Positions 38,445 through 48,500 of a stretch of 56,086 nt of DNA are shown piece by piece (positions within the stretch are counted from its first letter, which is position 1; each line of letters begins with the position of its first letter). A program made the translations under genes and the position numbers. The stretch is from Coriobacteriia bacterium (lineage in GTDB: Bacteria; Actinomycetota; Coriobacteriia; Coriobacteriales; Eggerthellaceae): assembly GCA_030536315.1 (NCBI GenBank), contig JAUNQF010000007.1, positions 1 to 56,086 of the forward strand. The letters are read 5' to 3'. The notes under the pieces were generated by a model. It searched no databases. It saw only the letters and a list, made by a program, of their open reading frames with translations, and was not told the DNA's origin.

Positions 38445-40497
38445 TATAGTTTTTGAAATAGGCACCGAAGAACTTCCCGCGCTTGAACTTCACAACGCTG
38501 TTAAGCAAGTTGAAGATATTGTCTGCAACCAGCCTGGAAAACTCTTTGATTATGACGAGGTAAAAATATATTCAACTCCTCGAAGAATCATTTTGTGCAT
38601 AACTGGTGTTCCTGAAAAAATTGAAGCTAAAACGCAAGAATTTAAAGGTCCAAAATTAGAGATTGCATTCAAAGACGGAAAGCCAACGCCGGCTGCAATT
38701 GGTTTTGCCAAGGGTAAGGGCTTAGAAGTTGAAGGCCTTAAACAAAAGGATGGCTGTGTCTTCGCAACAAAAACTACTCCAGAACAAAACGTTTTAGATA
38801 TGTTGCCGGGTTTGTTGCTTGGTCTTATTAAAGATATTAACTGGAAAAAAGTTATGAGATGGGGAAGCAATAACGAAGAATTTGCAAGACCTATCCGTTG
38901 ACTGTTTGCGATGTTTGGCTCTAAGGTTATTGATCTTGAGTTCGCTGGAGTTAAATCTTCAAACGCAAGTTACGGACACAGATTTTTAGCTCCTGGCAAA
39001 ATTGAGCTTAACAATGCCGATGAACTTTTACCAGCTTTAGCTAAAGCGAATGTCGTTCCTTCCGAAGATGAAAGAGAAAATCTGATAAGGAATCAAGTTA
39101 AAGAAATCGAAGCAAAAACTAAACTTCAAGCTGCTCTTCCTGAAGCAGTCATGAAAGAGGTTGTTAACCTGTGCGAATTCCCAACTTGTATGGTAGGTCA
39201 GTTTGATGAAATGTTTTTGTCGGTCCCTAAAGAGATTATTGTTGATGCCATGCTTATGCACCAACGTTATTTTCCTCTCTTTGACGCAAAGGGAAGCCTT
39301 ACAAATAAGTTCATAATTATTTCTAACGGAAATCCAAAATGCGAAAGCACTATAGTTGACGGAAATGAAAGAGTTGTTGCCGCAAGACTTTACGATGCTA
39401 AGTTTTTCTTCGAAGAGGACAAGAAGAAACCTCTTGAGTCATATGTCGATAAACTCAACGAAGTTGTGTTCCAAGAGCAACTTGGTAACATGAAAGATAA
39501 GGCTAACAGGGTTGCTTCGTTGTCTGAAAAAATTGCTAAGGATTGTAAGCTAGATGCTAATGAAGTTAAACAATCGAAGCGCGCGGGCTACTTAGCAAAA
39601 GCCGATCTTGTAACAAGTGCCGTTGTTGAATTTACTCAAGTCCAAGGCATTATGGGTTCATATTACGCAACTGCTTCTGGCGAAGATAAGGTAGTGGCCG
39701 ATGCAATTCGCGAACATTACATGCCAAGATTCGCCGGCGACAAAGCTCCTAAAACTAAAGTGGCAAAATGCGTTGCGGTAGCGGACAAAATTGACACGCT
39801 TTGCGGAATGTTTGCTGTTGGCCAAGCGCCTACTGGCTCTTCGGATCCTTTTGCTCTAAGACGCGGAGCAATTGGAATTATCTCTATTATGAAAGAGGGT
39901 CTTAACTTTTCATTTGTTGATGCTGTTAATTACAGTCTTGACTTATATAAAAAGCAAGGAATCAAGTTCGATAGAAATAAGGTTAGCGAAGAGATAATCG
40001 ACTTCGTTATTACAAGAACGAAAGTGTCACTAAAAGACCTTGGCGTTGATCATGATTCTATTGAAGCTGTTGCTGCGGTTAAGGTTGAAGAACCCCTTGT
40101 TTTTATTGCAAGAGCTCAAGCGCTCGACGAAGCTCGCAAAAACAACCCCGAAGTATTTGAGAATCTTGCCACTGCTTTTGCGCGCGCAAATAACCTTCGT
40201 AACAATAAGCTTGGCTCTAAATTCAGCGAAAGCATTCTTGGCCAAACAGAAAAACTTTTGTCTAAGTCAATAAAAGAAGCGCATAAAAACATCGAAGGCG
40301 CACTCAAAAAAGACTCTTACAAAGATGCTCTTGATGAACTCGCAAAGCTTCGTGAGCCAATTGATAAGTTCTTCGATGATGTTATGATTATGGACAAAGA
40401 TAAAAAACTTCAAGAAAACAGGCTCAAGATTTTAAATGCGTTTGTGGATGTGTTTTCTAATATTGCCGATTTTAGTAAAATGGCAAAGACTAAATAA
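38434..40497 (+). CDS. glyS: Glycyl-tRNA synthetase beta subunit (one in-frame TGA)
   Basis: A 687-residue beta subunit, the usual length. [14 protein letters not shown] opens the protein, [20 protein letters not shown] carries the TGA-encoded Trp (38899-38901), and the HD-like core and C-terminal anticodon-binding helices follow. It provides tRNA recognition for the heterotetramer. The ATG at 38434 lies inside glyQ. The stop codon TAA abuts the convergent manA stop with no bases between. Confidence 0.96.
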
Positions 40498-41382
40498 TTA
40501 AACGTGCGAACAAATTAGCTTTAAGTTTCCATTAATCTCAAAATTATTATATTTGTAGGGGAGAATAAAATTATCTCCTAGTTTAATTTCTATTCCGTCA
40601 ATTTTTCCAGAACCTTCAATTACACTACAATTCAAAAATGGAACATCGAAGTTATAGCTTTGGCTTCCCGAGATATTTAGTAAATAAACGCTATATTTAT
40701 CGCACTTATAAAGTTGCGTTTTAGGATCAGTAGTGTTGAAGTAATTTTTATACTCAGGAGCGCCACCTTCATAATCAATAACATCTAAAGCTTTATCTAT
40801 ATGAAGCTCTCGAGGCTTTCCATTTTCAAGGCGCCCATAATCATAAAGACGATATGTCAAATCACTTGTTTGTTGCGTTTCTAAAATTTTTGTGCCGCCC
40901 TTAATGGCATGAATTGTGCCAGGATTAATTTGGAAAAAATCTCCAGGATGAATTTCGAACTCATTTAAAACATCATCTCATCTATTTTCATCAATGCATT
41001 CTTTCATGCTTTTACGGTCTTTAGATTTATGACCAATAATTATTGTTGTCCCAGGCTCGCAATCAAGAACGTATCAACATTCTTTTTTACCATACGGTTC
41101 GCCTTCAATTTTTTGTGCATAAGCATCGTCAGGATGAACTTGAACGCTCAAATCTTTATTCGCTTCTATAAACTTAACAAGGTGAGGGAACTCAGCCATG
41201 TCTAATTCTCCAAAGAGCTCACGATTCGTCTCTCAAAGCTCGCGTAAATTTTTGCCTTTAAAATGGCCATTTTTAACAGTGCTCGACGCATCTTTATAAG
41301 CAGAAATGCCTCAAGACTCGCTTCCTCAAATTAAAGGAACGAAGTGTGGGTCCATAAATAGTATTTCGTTATTGGCATTCAT
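40498..41382 (-). CDS. manA: Mannose-6-phosphate isomerase, class I (five in-frame TGA)
   Basis: A 294-residue type I phosphomannose isomerase of the short Bacillota form. FKGKNLRELWETN, FPHLVKFIEANKDLSVQVHPDD with the zinc-binding Q-x-H, KKECWYVLD and GDFFQINPGTIHAIKGG are in order. TGA at plus-strand 41326, 41311, 41233, 41074 and 40978 are Trp. It interconverts mannose 6-phosphate and fructose 6-phosphate. The start overlaps the mrp stop by one base. The 3' end abuts glyS. Confidence 0.93.
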
Positions 41383-42233
41383 TAAAGAGAAGTAATAACC
41401 TTCGCCGTGTTCTCAAGTAACTTATCCGTGTTGTATTCCGAGATTTTTCCTTCGTCACATAGCGAAGCAAATTTTGGATCTATCGGTAGCTTGTCAATAT
41501 CTTTAATTCCGTATTTTTTGCCAATTTCTTCGGCTCTGCTCTTACCAAAAATCTCATGTTCTTTTGAGCAGTCCGGACATTTGTAATATGACATGTTTTC
41601 TACTAAAGACAACACTTTGACATTCATCATTGCTGCCAAGTTTATTGCCTTGCCAACTATCATTTCTACCAAGTCTTGAGGCGTAGAAACGCAAATTATG
41701 CCATCAACAGGAAGTAGCTGCATAACGGTTAAAAACACGTCCGAAGTTCCAGGAGGCATGTCAACCAATAAAATGTCTATATCTCCTCAATTTGTCATAT
41801 TGAAAAATTGAGAAATTGCACCAGAAACTACAGGGCCTCTTCACGCAACTGGACTATCAGGATCTTCAAGCAGCAAGTTTGCAGAGATCATCTTGATTCC
41901 GTCTTTGCTTTCAGCTGGGTTCATAGCTTCTTCGGTTGCACTTAAATCTCCAGAGACGCCGAAGACCTTCGGCACGCTTGGGCCTGTGACATCTGCATCT
42001 AAGATTCCAATCTTTAAGCCACTTTTATTTAGCTTGGTTGCTAAAAGGGAGCACACCAGCGATTTTCCTACGCCACCTTTTCCAGAAACAACACCAACAA
42101 CATGCTTAATGTTCGAATTTTTATTAGGGCTAAGTTTTTCTGGCATTTGATGTTCGCAATTTCCAGCTTTGCCACATGTCGAGCAATCATGCTCGCAAGA
42201 TTCACAATTTTCATGATCACATTTTTCGCTCAT
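41382..42233 (-). CDS. mrp: Mrp/NBP35 Fe-S cluster carrier ATPase (two in-frame TGA)
   Basis: A 283-residue P-loop ATPase that carries or assembles Fe-S clusters. The N-terminal Cys-rich stretch has six Cys between residues 5 and 26, like the NBP35-type extension. Then come the deviant Walker A SGKGGVGKS, the LDADVTGPSVP switch, VDMPPGTSD and the C-terminal CxxC in YYKCPDCS. TGA at plus-strand 41841 (DSPVAWRGPVVSG, an invariant family Trp) and 41787 are in frame. Start ATG 42233 follows AAAGGAG. An upstream extension in frame lacks support. Confidence 0.93.
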
Positions 42234-42258
42234 CACATCTCCTTTTTTAAGTAGGCAG

Positions 42259-42285
42259 TATAATAGCACAATTAAGTGATATAAT
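42259..42285. promoter_or_regulatory. Divergent promoter region mrp / nagB
   Basis: Two TATAAT boxes read on the plus strand (42259-42264 and 42280-42285) in the 98-base gap between divergent mrp and nagB. The first overlaps TATTATAC on the minus strand, which could serve mrp. -35 boxes are poor. Confidence 0.4.
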
Positions 42286-42331
42286 TGCGATAGCAAATGT
42301 AGATTAAACGAAGTTATTATTGGAGGTAATA

Positions 42332-43051
42332 ATGAAAGTAATTGTCGATTCAAGACAAAACATTGCCGAAGCCGCAGCACAAGGCTATGTTAGTTTCATC
42401 CAAAACAAACCAAATGCCGTTTTGGGGTTAGCAACAGGCTCAACTCCTGAAGATTTATACGCTGAGCTTATAAAGTTATGTAATCAAGGCGAGGTAACTT
42501 TTAAAGATGTAACAACATTTAACCTTGATGAATATTGCGGACTGGCTCCTGATCATCCTCAGTCTTATAGATATTTTATGCAGGATAAATTATTTGATCA
42601 TATTGATATTAATCCTCGAAACACTTTTGTTCCTGATGGTTTTAGAACAGCTGAAGAAGACCTTGTTGCTTACGATAGGGCAATTGCCGAACATGGCGGA
42701 ATCGATCTTCAGCTTTTAGGTATTGGCGGAAATGGTCACATTGCCTTTAATGAGCCTGGCACTTCGTTTCAAAGCATTACTCATATGGTTGAGCTAACGC
42801 CAGAAACCCGTCAAGCAAATTCAAGATTTTTCAACAGCATTGACGAAGTTCCAACGCACGCAATTTGTATGGGTATGCGTACAATTATGAACACACAAAA
42901 CATTATTCTTATGGCTATTGGCAAGAATAAAGCCGAAGCTATTCGAAATACCGTTTACGGAGACATTGATCCAAAGTGTCCAGCTTCTGTGCTTCAATTA
43001 CATCCTAATGTAACAATTTTTGTTGACCACGAGGCTGGAAGTTTACTTTAA
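42332..43051 (+). CDS. nagB: Glucosamine-6-phosphate deaminase
   Basis: A 239-residue NagB. GLATGSTPEDLYAEL binds phosphate, FNLDEYCGL holds the catalytic Asp and LLGIGGNGHIAFNEPG the catalytic His region. It converts glucosamine 6-phosphate to fructose 6-phosphate and ammonia, reversibly. TTGGAGG gives the ribosome site for ATG 42332. It is followed by glmM, so the pair sits at the branch between amino-sugar use and UDP-GlcNAc synthesis. No Trp occurs in frame. Confidence 0.95.
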   Translation: MKVIVDSRQNIAEAAAQGYVSFIQNKPNAVLGLATGSTPEDLYAELIKLCNQGEVTFKDVTTFNLDEYCGLAPDHPQSYRYFMQDKLFDHIDINPRNTFVPDGFRTAEEDLVAYDRAIAEHGGIDLQLLGIGGNGHIAFNEPGTSFQSITHMVELTPETRQANSRFFNSIDEVPTHAICMGMRTIMNTQNIILMAIGKNKAEAIRNTVYGDIDPKCPASVLQLHPNVTIFVDHEAGSLL

Positions 43052-43066
43052 TCTAAGGTTATTATT

Positions 43067-44419
43067 ATGGGTAAGTATTTTGGTACCGATGGGTTTAGGG
43101 GTAAAGCTAACATTGACCTAAACTCCAATCACGCATTTTTAATTGGTTCTTTCTTTGGTCAGCTTGCTGCAAAGGAAGGCAAAAAAGAAAAGAAAATTGT
43201 AATTGGTCAAGACACTCGTCAAAGCGGCGATATGTTCGTAAATGCTTTGGCTGCCGGTATTACGTCTTCAGGGGCAGACGCTTACATTTTAGGCACAGTT
43301 CCAACACCGGGCGTGGCCTTCGTTACAAAATCTTATGGTTTTAATTACGGAATTATGGTTTCTGCAAGTCATAATCCTTATGAAGACAACGGCATTAAGG
43401 TTTTGAATTGCAATGGTGAAAAACTTGACGAAGACACAGTTCTTGAGTGCGAAGATTATATCGACGCTGGTGTTGATAAAGTTGTTTTAGCGCAAAGTGC
43501 AGACATTGGAGAGTCAAGCGGATTTCATAGTGCGCATATTCGATACATTGACCATCTAAAATCTTGTGTATCTCATTCCTTTGATGGTCTTAAGATTGCG
43601 CTTGACTGCGCCAACGGCTCTGCAAGTAATTTTGCTGGAGAAATTTTTAGAGATCTTGGAGCTGACGTTCATGTTCTTTCTAACGATCCTAATGGCGTAA
43701 ATATTAATGTTGATTGCGGCTCAACCCATATTGATGCTCTTTGTAAATTTGTCAAAGACAACGGTTACGACATGGGCTTTGCCTACGATGGTGATGCTGA
43801 CAGGTGTCTTGCTGCAGACAAAAATGGCAAAGAAGTTTCAGGCGATGAACTCATGTTGTTGTTGGCTCGTCGTCTTAAAAAAGAAAATAAACTAAATAAG
43901 AATGTTTTAGTTACAACTATCATGAGCAACTTCGGCCTTTATAAAGCTCTTGATGACCTTGGCATTGCTTATGAAAAGACTGCCGTAGGAGATAAATACG
44001 TTTATGAAAATATGCTGGAGAACAAACATTCTCTTGGCGGTGAGCAATCTGGTCATATTATTTTTAGCAGTTTGGCAACAACTGGCGACGGGATGCTTAC
44101 AAGTTTAATGGTTGTTGACTCACTTATTGAACTTGGCGAAACCCTTGACGAAGCAGCTTCTAAAATGACTGTTTATCCTCAAGTTTTAAAGAATGTTACT
44201 GTCGATGATAAAGAAAAAACTTTACTTGACGAAGTTGTTATTGCTTCTATCGATAAAGCAGAAGAGCGTCTTAAAGGTGATGGCAGAGTTCTTGTTCGTC
44301 CAAGTGGAACAGAACCTTATGTTCGAGTTATGGCCGAAGCAAGCACGAATGAACTTTGTGAAAAAGCCGTCGATGATATTATTTCTGCAATTTCAAAAAG
44401 CGGACATTTAAAAAAATAG
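43067..44419 (+). CDS. glmM: Phosphoglucosamine mutase
   Basis: A 450-residue phosphohexomutase of the GlmM family. MGKYFGTDGFRG opens it. The phosphorylated Ser is S101 in VSASHNPYEDNG, the metal loop is DGDADRC, and GGEQSGHI and VRPSGTEPYVRVM complete the sugar- and phosphate-binding sites. It converts glucosamine 6-phosphate to glucosamine 1-phosphate for peptidoglycan. The AGG codon in DGDADR must be Arg, so AGG is not reassigned. It ends with TAG. Confidence 0.96.
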   Translation: MGKYFGTDGFRGKANIDLNSNHAFLIGSFFGQLAAKEGKKEKKIVIGQDTRQSGDMFVNALAAGITSSGADAYILGTVPTPGVAFVTKSYGFNYGIMVSASHNPYEDNGIKVLNCNGEKLDEDTVLECEDYIDAGVDKVVLAQSADIGESSGFHSAHIRYIDHLKSCVSHSFDGLKIALDCANGSASNFAGEIFRDLGADVHVLSNDPNGVNINVDCGSTHIDALCKFVKDNGYDMGFAYDGDADRCLAADKNGKEVSGDELMLLLARRLKKENKLNKNVLVTTIMSNFGLYKALDDLGIAYEKTAVGDKYVYENMLENKHSLGGEQSGHIIFSSLATTGDGMLTSLMVVDSLIELGETLDEAASKMTVYPQVLKNVTVDDKEKTLLDEVVIASIDKAEERLKGDGRVLVRPSGTEPYVRVMAEASTNELCEKAVDDIISAISKSGHLKK

Positions 44420-44428
44420 GAGAGAGTT

Positions 44429-45094
44429 GTGGATGCTAAGATAGAACAACTTTTAGATTTGCAGCAAACTATCGCTGCTCCCTTATTTGAAGGAAAGACA
44501 TATCCATGGGAAGTGCTCCCAGAAATAAATGATTTCATTTTGAAGTTAGGTCCTACATTAGATGCTTCTAAATTTGATCACCCATCAGATGATGTTTGAA
44601 TTGCAAAGTCAGCTAAAGTTGCTGAAAATGCTTCGATAGCTGGCCCTTTAATTATTGACGAAGAAGCTGAGATTCGTCCTGGTGCATATATTCGAGGTAA
44701 TGCAATTATTGGTCGCGGTGCAACTTTTGGAAATTCTTGCGAGATCAAAAACTCTATAATGTTTAACGAATCTCAAACTCCACACTTTAATTATGTTGGC
44801 GATTCAGTGATTGGTTATAAGTCGCACATTGGTGCCGGCGGTATCACTTCGAACCTCAAAAGCGATAAATCTAATGTTATTGTAAAGTCGGCCGACGGCG
44901 AAAACATTGAAACTGGCCTTCGTAAGTTCGGCGCGATATTAGGGGACAATGTTGAGGTTGGCTGCAACAGTGTTCTTAATCCAGGAACGGTACTTGGAAG
45001 GAATTCAATGATTTATCCAACAAGTGGTGTCCGTGGATTTATTCCTGAAAATTCTATTTTTAAAGCCCCCGACAATATCGCGACAAAGAAATAA
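44429..45094 (+). CDS. Left-handed beta-helix nucleotidyl/acyl-transferase-like protein (one in-frame TGA)
   Basis: A 221-residue hexapeptide-repeat protein resembling the C-terminal half of GlmU, without the pyrophosphorylase domain. The Clostridia-type stand-alone form begins with an alpha-helical segment. Repeats with FGNSCEIKNSIMF, YVGDSVIGYKSHIGAGGIT and LGDNVEVGCNSVLNPGTV are visible. TGA at 44597-44599 (DDVWIAKSA) is Trp. The start is GTG 44429 after AGGAGAGAG. Next to glmM it may acetylate glucosamine 1-phosphate, but the activity is inferred. The stop overlaps acpS by one base. Confidence 0.8.
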
Positions 45095-45645
45095 TGCCCA
45101 CAAACGAAGATAAAAATATCGACGATTCAAAAACCGTAGGTTTAGGCGTGGATATTGTCGACGTTTCGCGAATGCGTGACATCTTAGACAAAACACCAAA
45201 TTTTATCGAGCACACATACACTTCCATAGAGGCTGAATATTGCCAAAAATCATCTAGGTTTGTAGAACATTATGCAACACATTTCGCTGCTAAAGAGGCA
45301 GTTCTTAAGGCTTTAGGCTGCGGTTTTAGCGAAGGCGTTAGCCCAAAGGACGTTGAAGTTTTGCATGATGACAAAGGCAAGCCTTATGTCGAGCTACATG
45401 GTAGAGTCAAAGGCATTGCAGAAGAACTTAAGATTAAGGATCTTCCAATTTCATTATCATTTACAAATACTGAAGCAGTTGGCTTCGCGATTGCCTTAAC
45501 TGAAGAATCTGCTTTTGAAAACGAAGTCTTAAAGAAGTCAAAAGACCCAATGGCTGAGTTAACTAAGAAGTTTAAAGAAGCTAAAAAGATTCTGGAAGAA
45601 AACCCGAAGGAGCTCAATAATGAGCAAAAAGACAAAGAAGATTAG
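45094..45645 (+). CDS. acpS: Holo-[acyl-carrier-protein] synthase with C-terminal extension
   Basis: A 183-residue protein. VGLGVDIVDVSRM and HFAAKEAVLKALG are the two AcpS motifs with the Mg-binding Asp and Glu. It transfers 4'-phosphopantetheine from CoA to acyl carrier protein. Typical AcpS has about 120-130 residues; this one has a charged Lys/Glu tail of about 40 residues after the family core and a short N-terminal extension. It overlaps the upstream gene by one base and nnrD by 26 bases. Confidence 0.92.
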   Translation: MPTNEDKNIDDSKTVGLGVDIVDVSRMRDILDKTPNFIEHTYTSIEAEYCQKSSRFVEHYATHFAAKEAVLKALGCGFSEGVSPKDVEVLHDDKGKPYVELHGRVKGIAEELKIKDLPISLSFTNTEAVGFAIALTEESAFENEVLKKSKDPMAELTKKFKEAKKILEENPKELNNEQKDKED

Positions 45646-46489
45646 CTATTCAAAAAAGGCTCTTAAGAATCTTTTATTTTTTCCAAGCAATGATGCAAAT
45701 AAATATTCACGAGGCACTTGCAACATAGTCGCAGGAAGCGAATCATATCCTGGCGCCGCAGTTCTGGCTGCATTAGCAGCCAGCAAGTCGGGGTCTGGTT
45801 ACACCCGTCTGTTTACAGACAATTCTGTTAAGCCAATAGCGATATCACTTATGCCTAGTTTGGTCGTTTCTTCTTTTGAAGACCTTTCCGTAGAAAAATT
45901 TGACGCAGAAAAGCCCTCGGCTTATCTTGTTGGCCCCGGCTTCGCCGACTTGCCAGGCGAGCAAAAGATTATTCTAAAAGTTCTTGAAGGAACAGACGCG
46001 CCAGTTATTTTAGACGGAGGCGCACTTAGATCCTTTTCAATTGAGGATGTACGTGATGCTGTCGAGGAACGCTACAACAATGGTTACGATACAGTTTTAA
46101 CTCCACATATGGGGGAAGCGAAAAACTTGCTATTTAATTATGCTGTTAAGAAAATTACTTCACAAGAATCACATGCCAAAGACTTGGCTTACTTTACAAA
46201 AGCTACCATCGTTCTTAAAGGCCCAAACACATTTGTGTGTGACGACAAGCAAATATACGAGATGAAGTCTGGAACCGCTTCGTTAGCGAAGGCAGGCAGC
46301 GGCGATGTTTTAGCTGGAATCCTCGCAGGAATAATGTGTCAAAACCGTCTAAGCGCATTCAATGCCTGTGTTCTCGCCACAAACCTACACGCTCAAGCAG
46401 GGAATTTAGCAGCTAAAGATCTAACCGAAATCAGCGTAACGCCAGAAGATCTAATAAACTACATCCCAAAATCTATTAAATATTTTTAA
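45620..46489 (+). CDS. nnrD: ADP-dependent NAD(P)H-hydrate dehydratase
   Basis: A 289-residue ribokinase-like NnrD. NIVAGSESYPGAAVLAALA, VGPGFAD, LTPHMGEAKNLL, VLKGPNTFV and AKAGSGDVLAGILAG, with the catalytic Asp in GSGD, are visible. It repairs hydrated NADH and NADPH. The partner epimerase domain NnrE is not fused at the N-terminus. Start ATG 45620 lies inside acpS with AAGGAG upstream, so translation is coupled. No Trp codons occur. Confidence 0.93.
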   Translation: MSKKTKKISYSKKALKNLLFFPSNDANKYSRGTCNIVAGSESYPGAAVLAALAASKSGSGYTRLFTDNSVKPIAISLMPSLVVSSFEDLSVEKFDAEKPSAYLVGPGFADLPGEQKIILKVLEGTDAPVILDGGALRSFSIEDVRDAVEERYNNGYDTVLTPHMGEAKNLLFNYAVKKITSQESHAKDLAYFTKATIVLKGPNTFVCDDKQIYEMKSGTASLAKAGSGDVLAGILAGIMCQNRLSAFNACVLATNLHAQAGNLAAKDLTEISVTPEDLINYIPKSIKYF

Positions 46490-46564
46490 TAAATTTAGTG
46501 CAATTTTACCTGGAATTTGCTACAATATCGCTTGCGTTATTTTAGATTTTATGAGGTGAGAATC

Positions 46565-46744
46565 ATGGCAGTACCTAAGCAAAGAAAAGGTCGCAGCGCT
46601 ACAAGAACTCGTAGAAGCGCTAACGATAAAGTAAAAGTAGCAGGTAAATCAACATGTTCACAATGTGGAGAGCCAAAACTCCCACATCACGTATGCCCAA
46701 ATTGCGGTTATTATAACAAGCGTGAAATTCTGGATGTTGAATAG
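46565..46744 (+). CDS. rpmF: 50S ribosomal protein bL32
   Basis: A 59-residue bL32. MAVPKQRKGRSATRTRRS opens it. The zinc-binding pairs CSQC and CPNC are both intact (C+ form). The start is ATG 46565 after TGAGGTGAG; the longer upstream reading is not supported. A TACAAT box about 45 bases upstream may drive it. As in many bacteria, plsX follows. It ends with TAG. Confidence 0.96.
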   Translation: MAVPKQRKGRSATRTRRSANDKVKVAGKSTCSQCGEPKLPHHVCPNCGYYNKREILDVE

Positions 46745-46764
46745 AGAAATTTAGGTCTTTTCGC

Positions 46765-47775
46765 ATGTCAAGCGGGAAAGTTTTAATTGCAGTAGACGCG
46801 CTTGGGGCGGATAATGCTCCAAGCGTTGTTCTTGATGGCGTCCAACAGGCACTTGAGCTGGATAAATCATTAAATATTTTACTTTGCGGCCCAAAGGACG
46901 TTGTAGAAAACTTCGCTGGTAAGCAGGAGCGGTGCGAAGCTGTTGTTTGCAGCGAGGAGATTGCGATGGATGAGCATCCAGCTAATGCCGTCCGTAAAAA
47001 GAAGGATTCAACCATTGTTGTAGGATGCAAGTGCGTCAAAGATGGTAAGGCTGATGGCTTTTATTCAGCTGGTAATACAGGAGCTTGTTTAGCTGCTTCT
47101 ACGCTTGTAACTGGCAGGATAAAGGGCGTTCTTCGTCCTATGCTTGCAACAAACATCCCAGCTCAAGAGCCTGGAAAATCCACATTATTCTGCGATTTAG
47201 GTGCTAATGCAGACTGTAAGCCTGAAAATTTATTGCAGTTCGGCATTATGGCTTCAAGCTATATAAAGGCTGTTAAAGGCATAAAAAATCCGAAAGTTGG
47301 ACTGCTGAACATTGGAGAAGAAGACAGTAAGGGAAGTCAACTTGCTCAGGAAGCTAACGCTCTTATGAAAGAAAAGCTTAAAGGATTTAGTGGAAACGCT
47401 GAAGGAAGAGATATTACAAACGGCATGTTTGATGCTGTAGTTACCGATGGATTTACTGGAAATGTTGTTTTAAAAAGTATGGAAGGCACACTAAAAATGA
47501 CTTTCGGACTTCTTAAAGCTACATTTATGTCCAGCTTAAAGTCAAAAATCGGAGCTCTTTTAGTTAAGGGAAGCATTAAGAAGATGGTTAAAGACTTAGA
47601 TCCAGAGTCAATCGGAGCTGCGCTTCTCTTCGGCGTTAAGGGAGCTTGCTGCGTTGGACATGGTAATTCATCCGCAAAGGCAATTTGCAATGGAATTTTA
47701 AATACAGCAGATTTTGCAAGAAATAAAGTTGCTGATAAAATAGAGGCCGAAATCAAAAAAGCAGGAATTAAGTAG
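46765..47775 (+). CDS. plsX: Phosphate acyltransferase PlsX
   Basis: A 336-residue PlsX, which makes acyl-phosphate from acyl-ACP for phospholipid synthesis. AVDALGADNAP at the N-terminus, GFYSAGNTGACLAAS, FCDLGANADCKPE, NIGEEDSKGS and VTDGFTGNVVLKS are diagnostic. It starts 20 bases after rpmF. The usual fabH/fabK genes do not follow; instead the stop TAG overlaps the GTG of rnc by one base. Confidence 0.95.
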   Translation: MSSGKVLIAVDALGADNAPSVVLDGVQQALELDKSLNILLCGPKDVVENFAGKQERCEAVVCSEEIAMDEHPANAVRKKKDSTIVVGCKCVKDGKADGFYSAGNTGACLAASTLVTGRIKGVLRPMLATNIPAQEPGKSTLFCDLGANADCKPENLLQFGIMASSYIKAVKGIKNPKVGLLNIGEEDSKGSQLAQEANALMKEKLKGFSGNAEGRDITNGMFDAVVTDGFTGNVVLKSMEGTLKMTFGLLKATFMSSLKSKIGALLVKGSIKKMVKDLDPESIGAALLFGVKGACCVGHGNSSAKAICNGILNTADFARNKVADKIEAEIKKAGIK

Positions 47776-48500
47776 TGGAAAATCTTATTGACATAAAAGA
47801 TCATAAAGAAAGACTTGCAAAAGCTGAAAAGATTCTTGGCTATGAATTTAAAGACAAGAGTATTTTGCTAAAGGCATTAACTCATCCGTCAGCCGTTCAA
47901 GGTAGTTCGACAGAACATTCTTATGAGCGTTATGAGTTTTTGGGTGATGCTCTTCTTGAGGCGATTGCCTCTTTTTCCGTATTTAGAAAATACGAAAACA
48001 TGGACGAAGGCAAGCTAACTCATATGAGAGTTGCGCTTGTGTCTGGCGAAAACTTATCTAAAGTTGCACAGGAGCTTGGACTTGCTGACCTTATAATATT
48101 TGGCAAGTCAGAGCAAAGCACAGGCAAGCGTGGAATGAAGAGCGCTTTAGAGAATGTTTATGAAGCTTTAGTTGCTGCAATATTTTTAGATGGCGGACAG
48201 GTTAGATGCTGACACTTTGTATTAGATACCGTTGTTAACAAGATGATTGATGATACAGAGCTGTCCATAGTCGATAATCCAAAATCAACTTTGCAAGAAT
48301 TAGTACAAGTTGAACATGCCACACCAGTCTATAATATCATTAACGAAACTGGCCCTGCTCATGAAAAAGAATTTGAAGCAGAAGTTGTGGTCGACGGCGA
48401 GGTCCTTGCCACAGGAAAGGGCAGTTCAAAAAAAGAAGCTGAGGTTAAAGCGGCCTTAAATGCGCTTCAAGCTTGAGGAAAGCGAGCACAATGTATTTAA
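47775..48500 (+). CDS. rnc: Ribonuclease III (two in-frame TGA)
   Basis: A 241-residue RNase III. YERYEFLGDALLEAI is the signature with catalytic acidic residues, NVYEALVAAIFLDGG is the second acidic region, and a dsRNA-binding domain begins at NPKSTLQELVQ. TGA at 48210 (RCWHFVLD) and 48474 are in frame. After the second TGA the reading continues eight codons to TAA at 48498-48500 and overlaps the smc start by ten bases. The dsRBD already ends before that TGA, so it may be a captured ancestral stop. The start is GTG, coupled to plsX. Confidence 0.92.

Noticed and set aside
45094-46489. acpS-nnrD as one fused gene
   Set aside because: AcpS ends with TAG at 45643-45645 and NnrD starts in another frame at 45620 with its own ribosome site.
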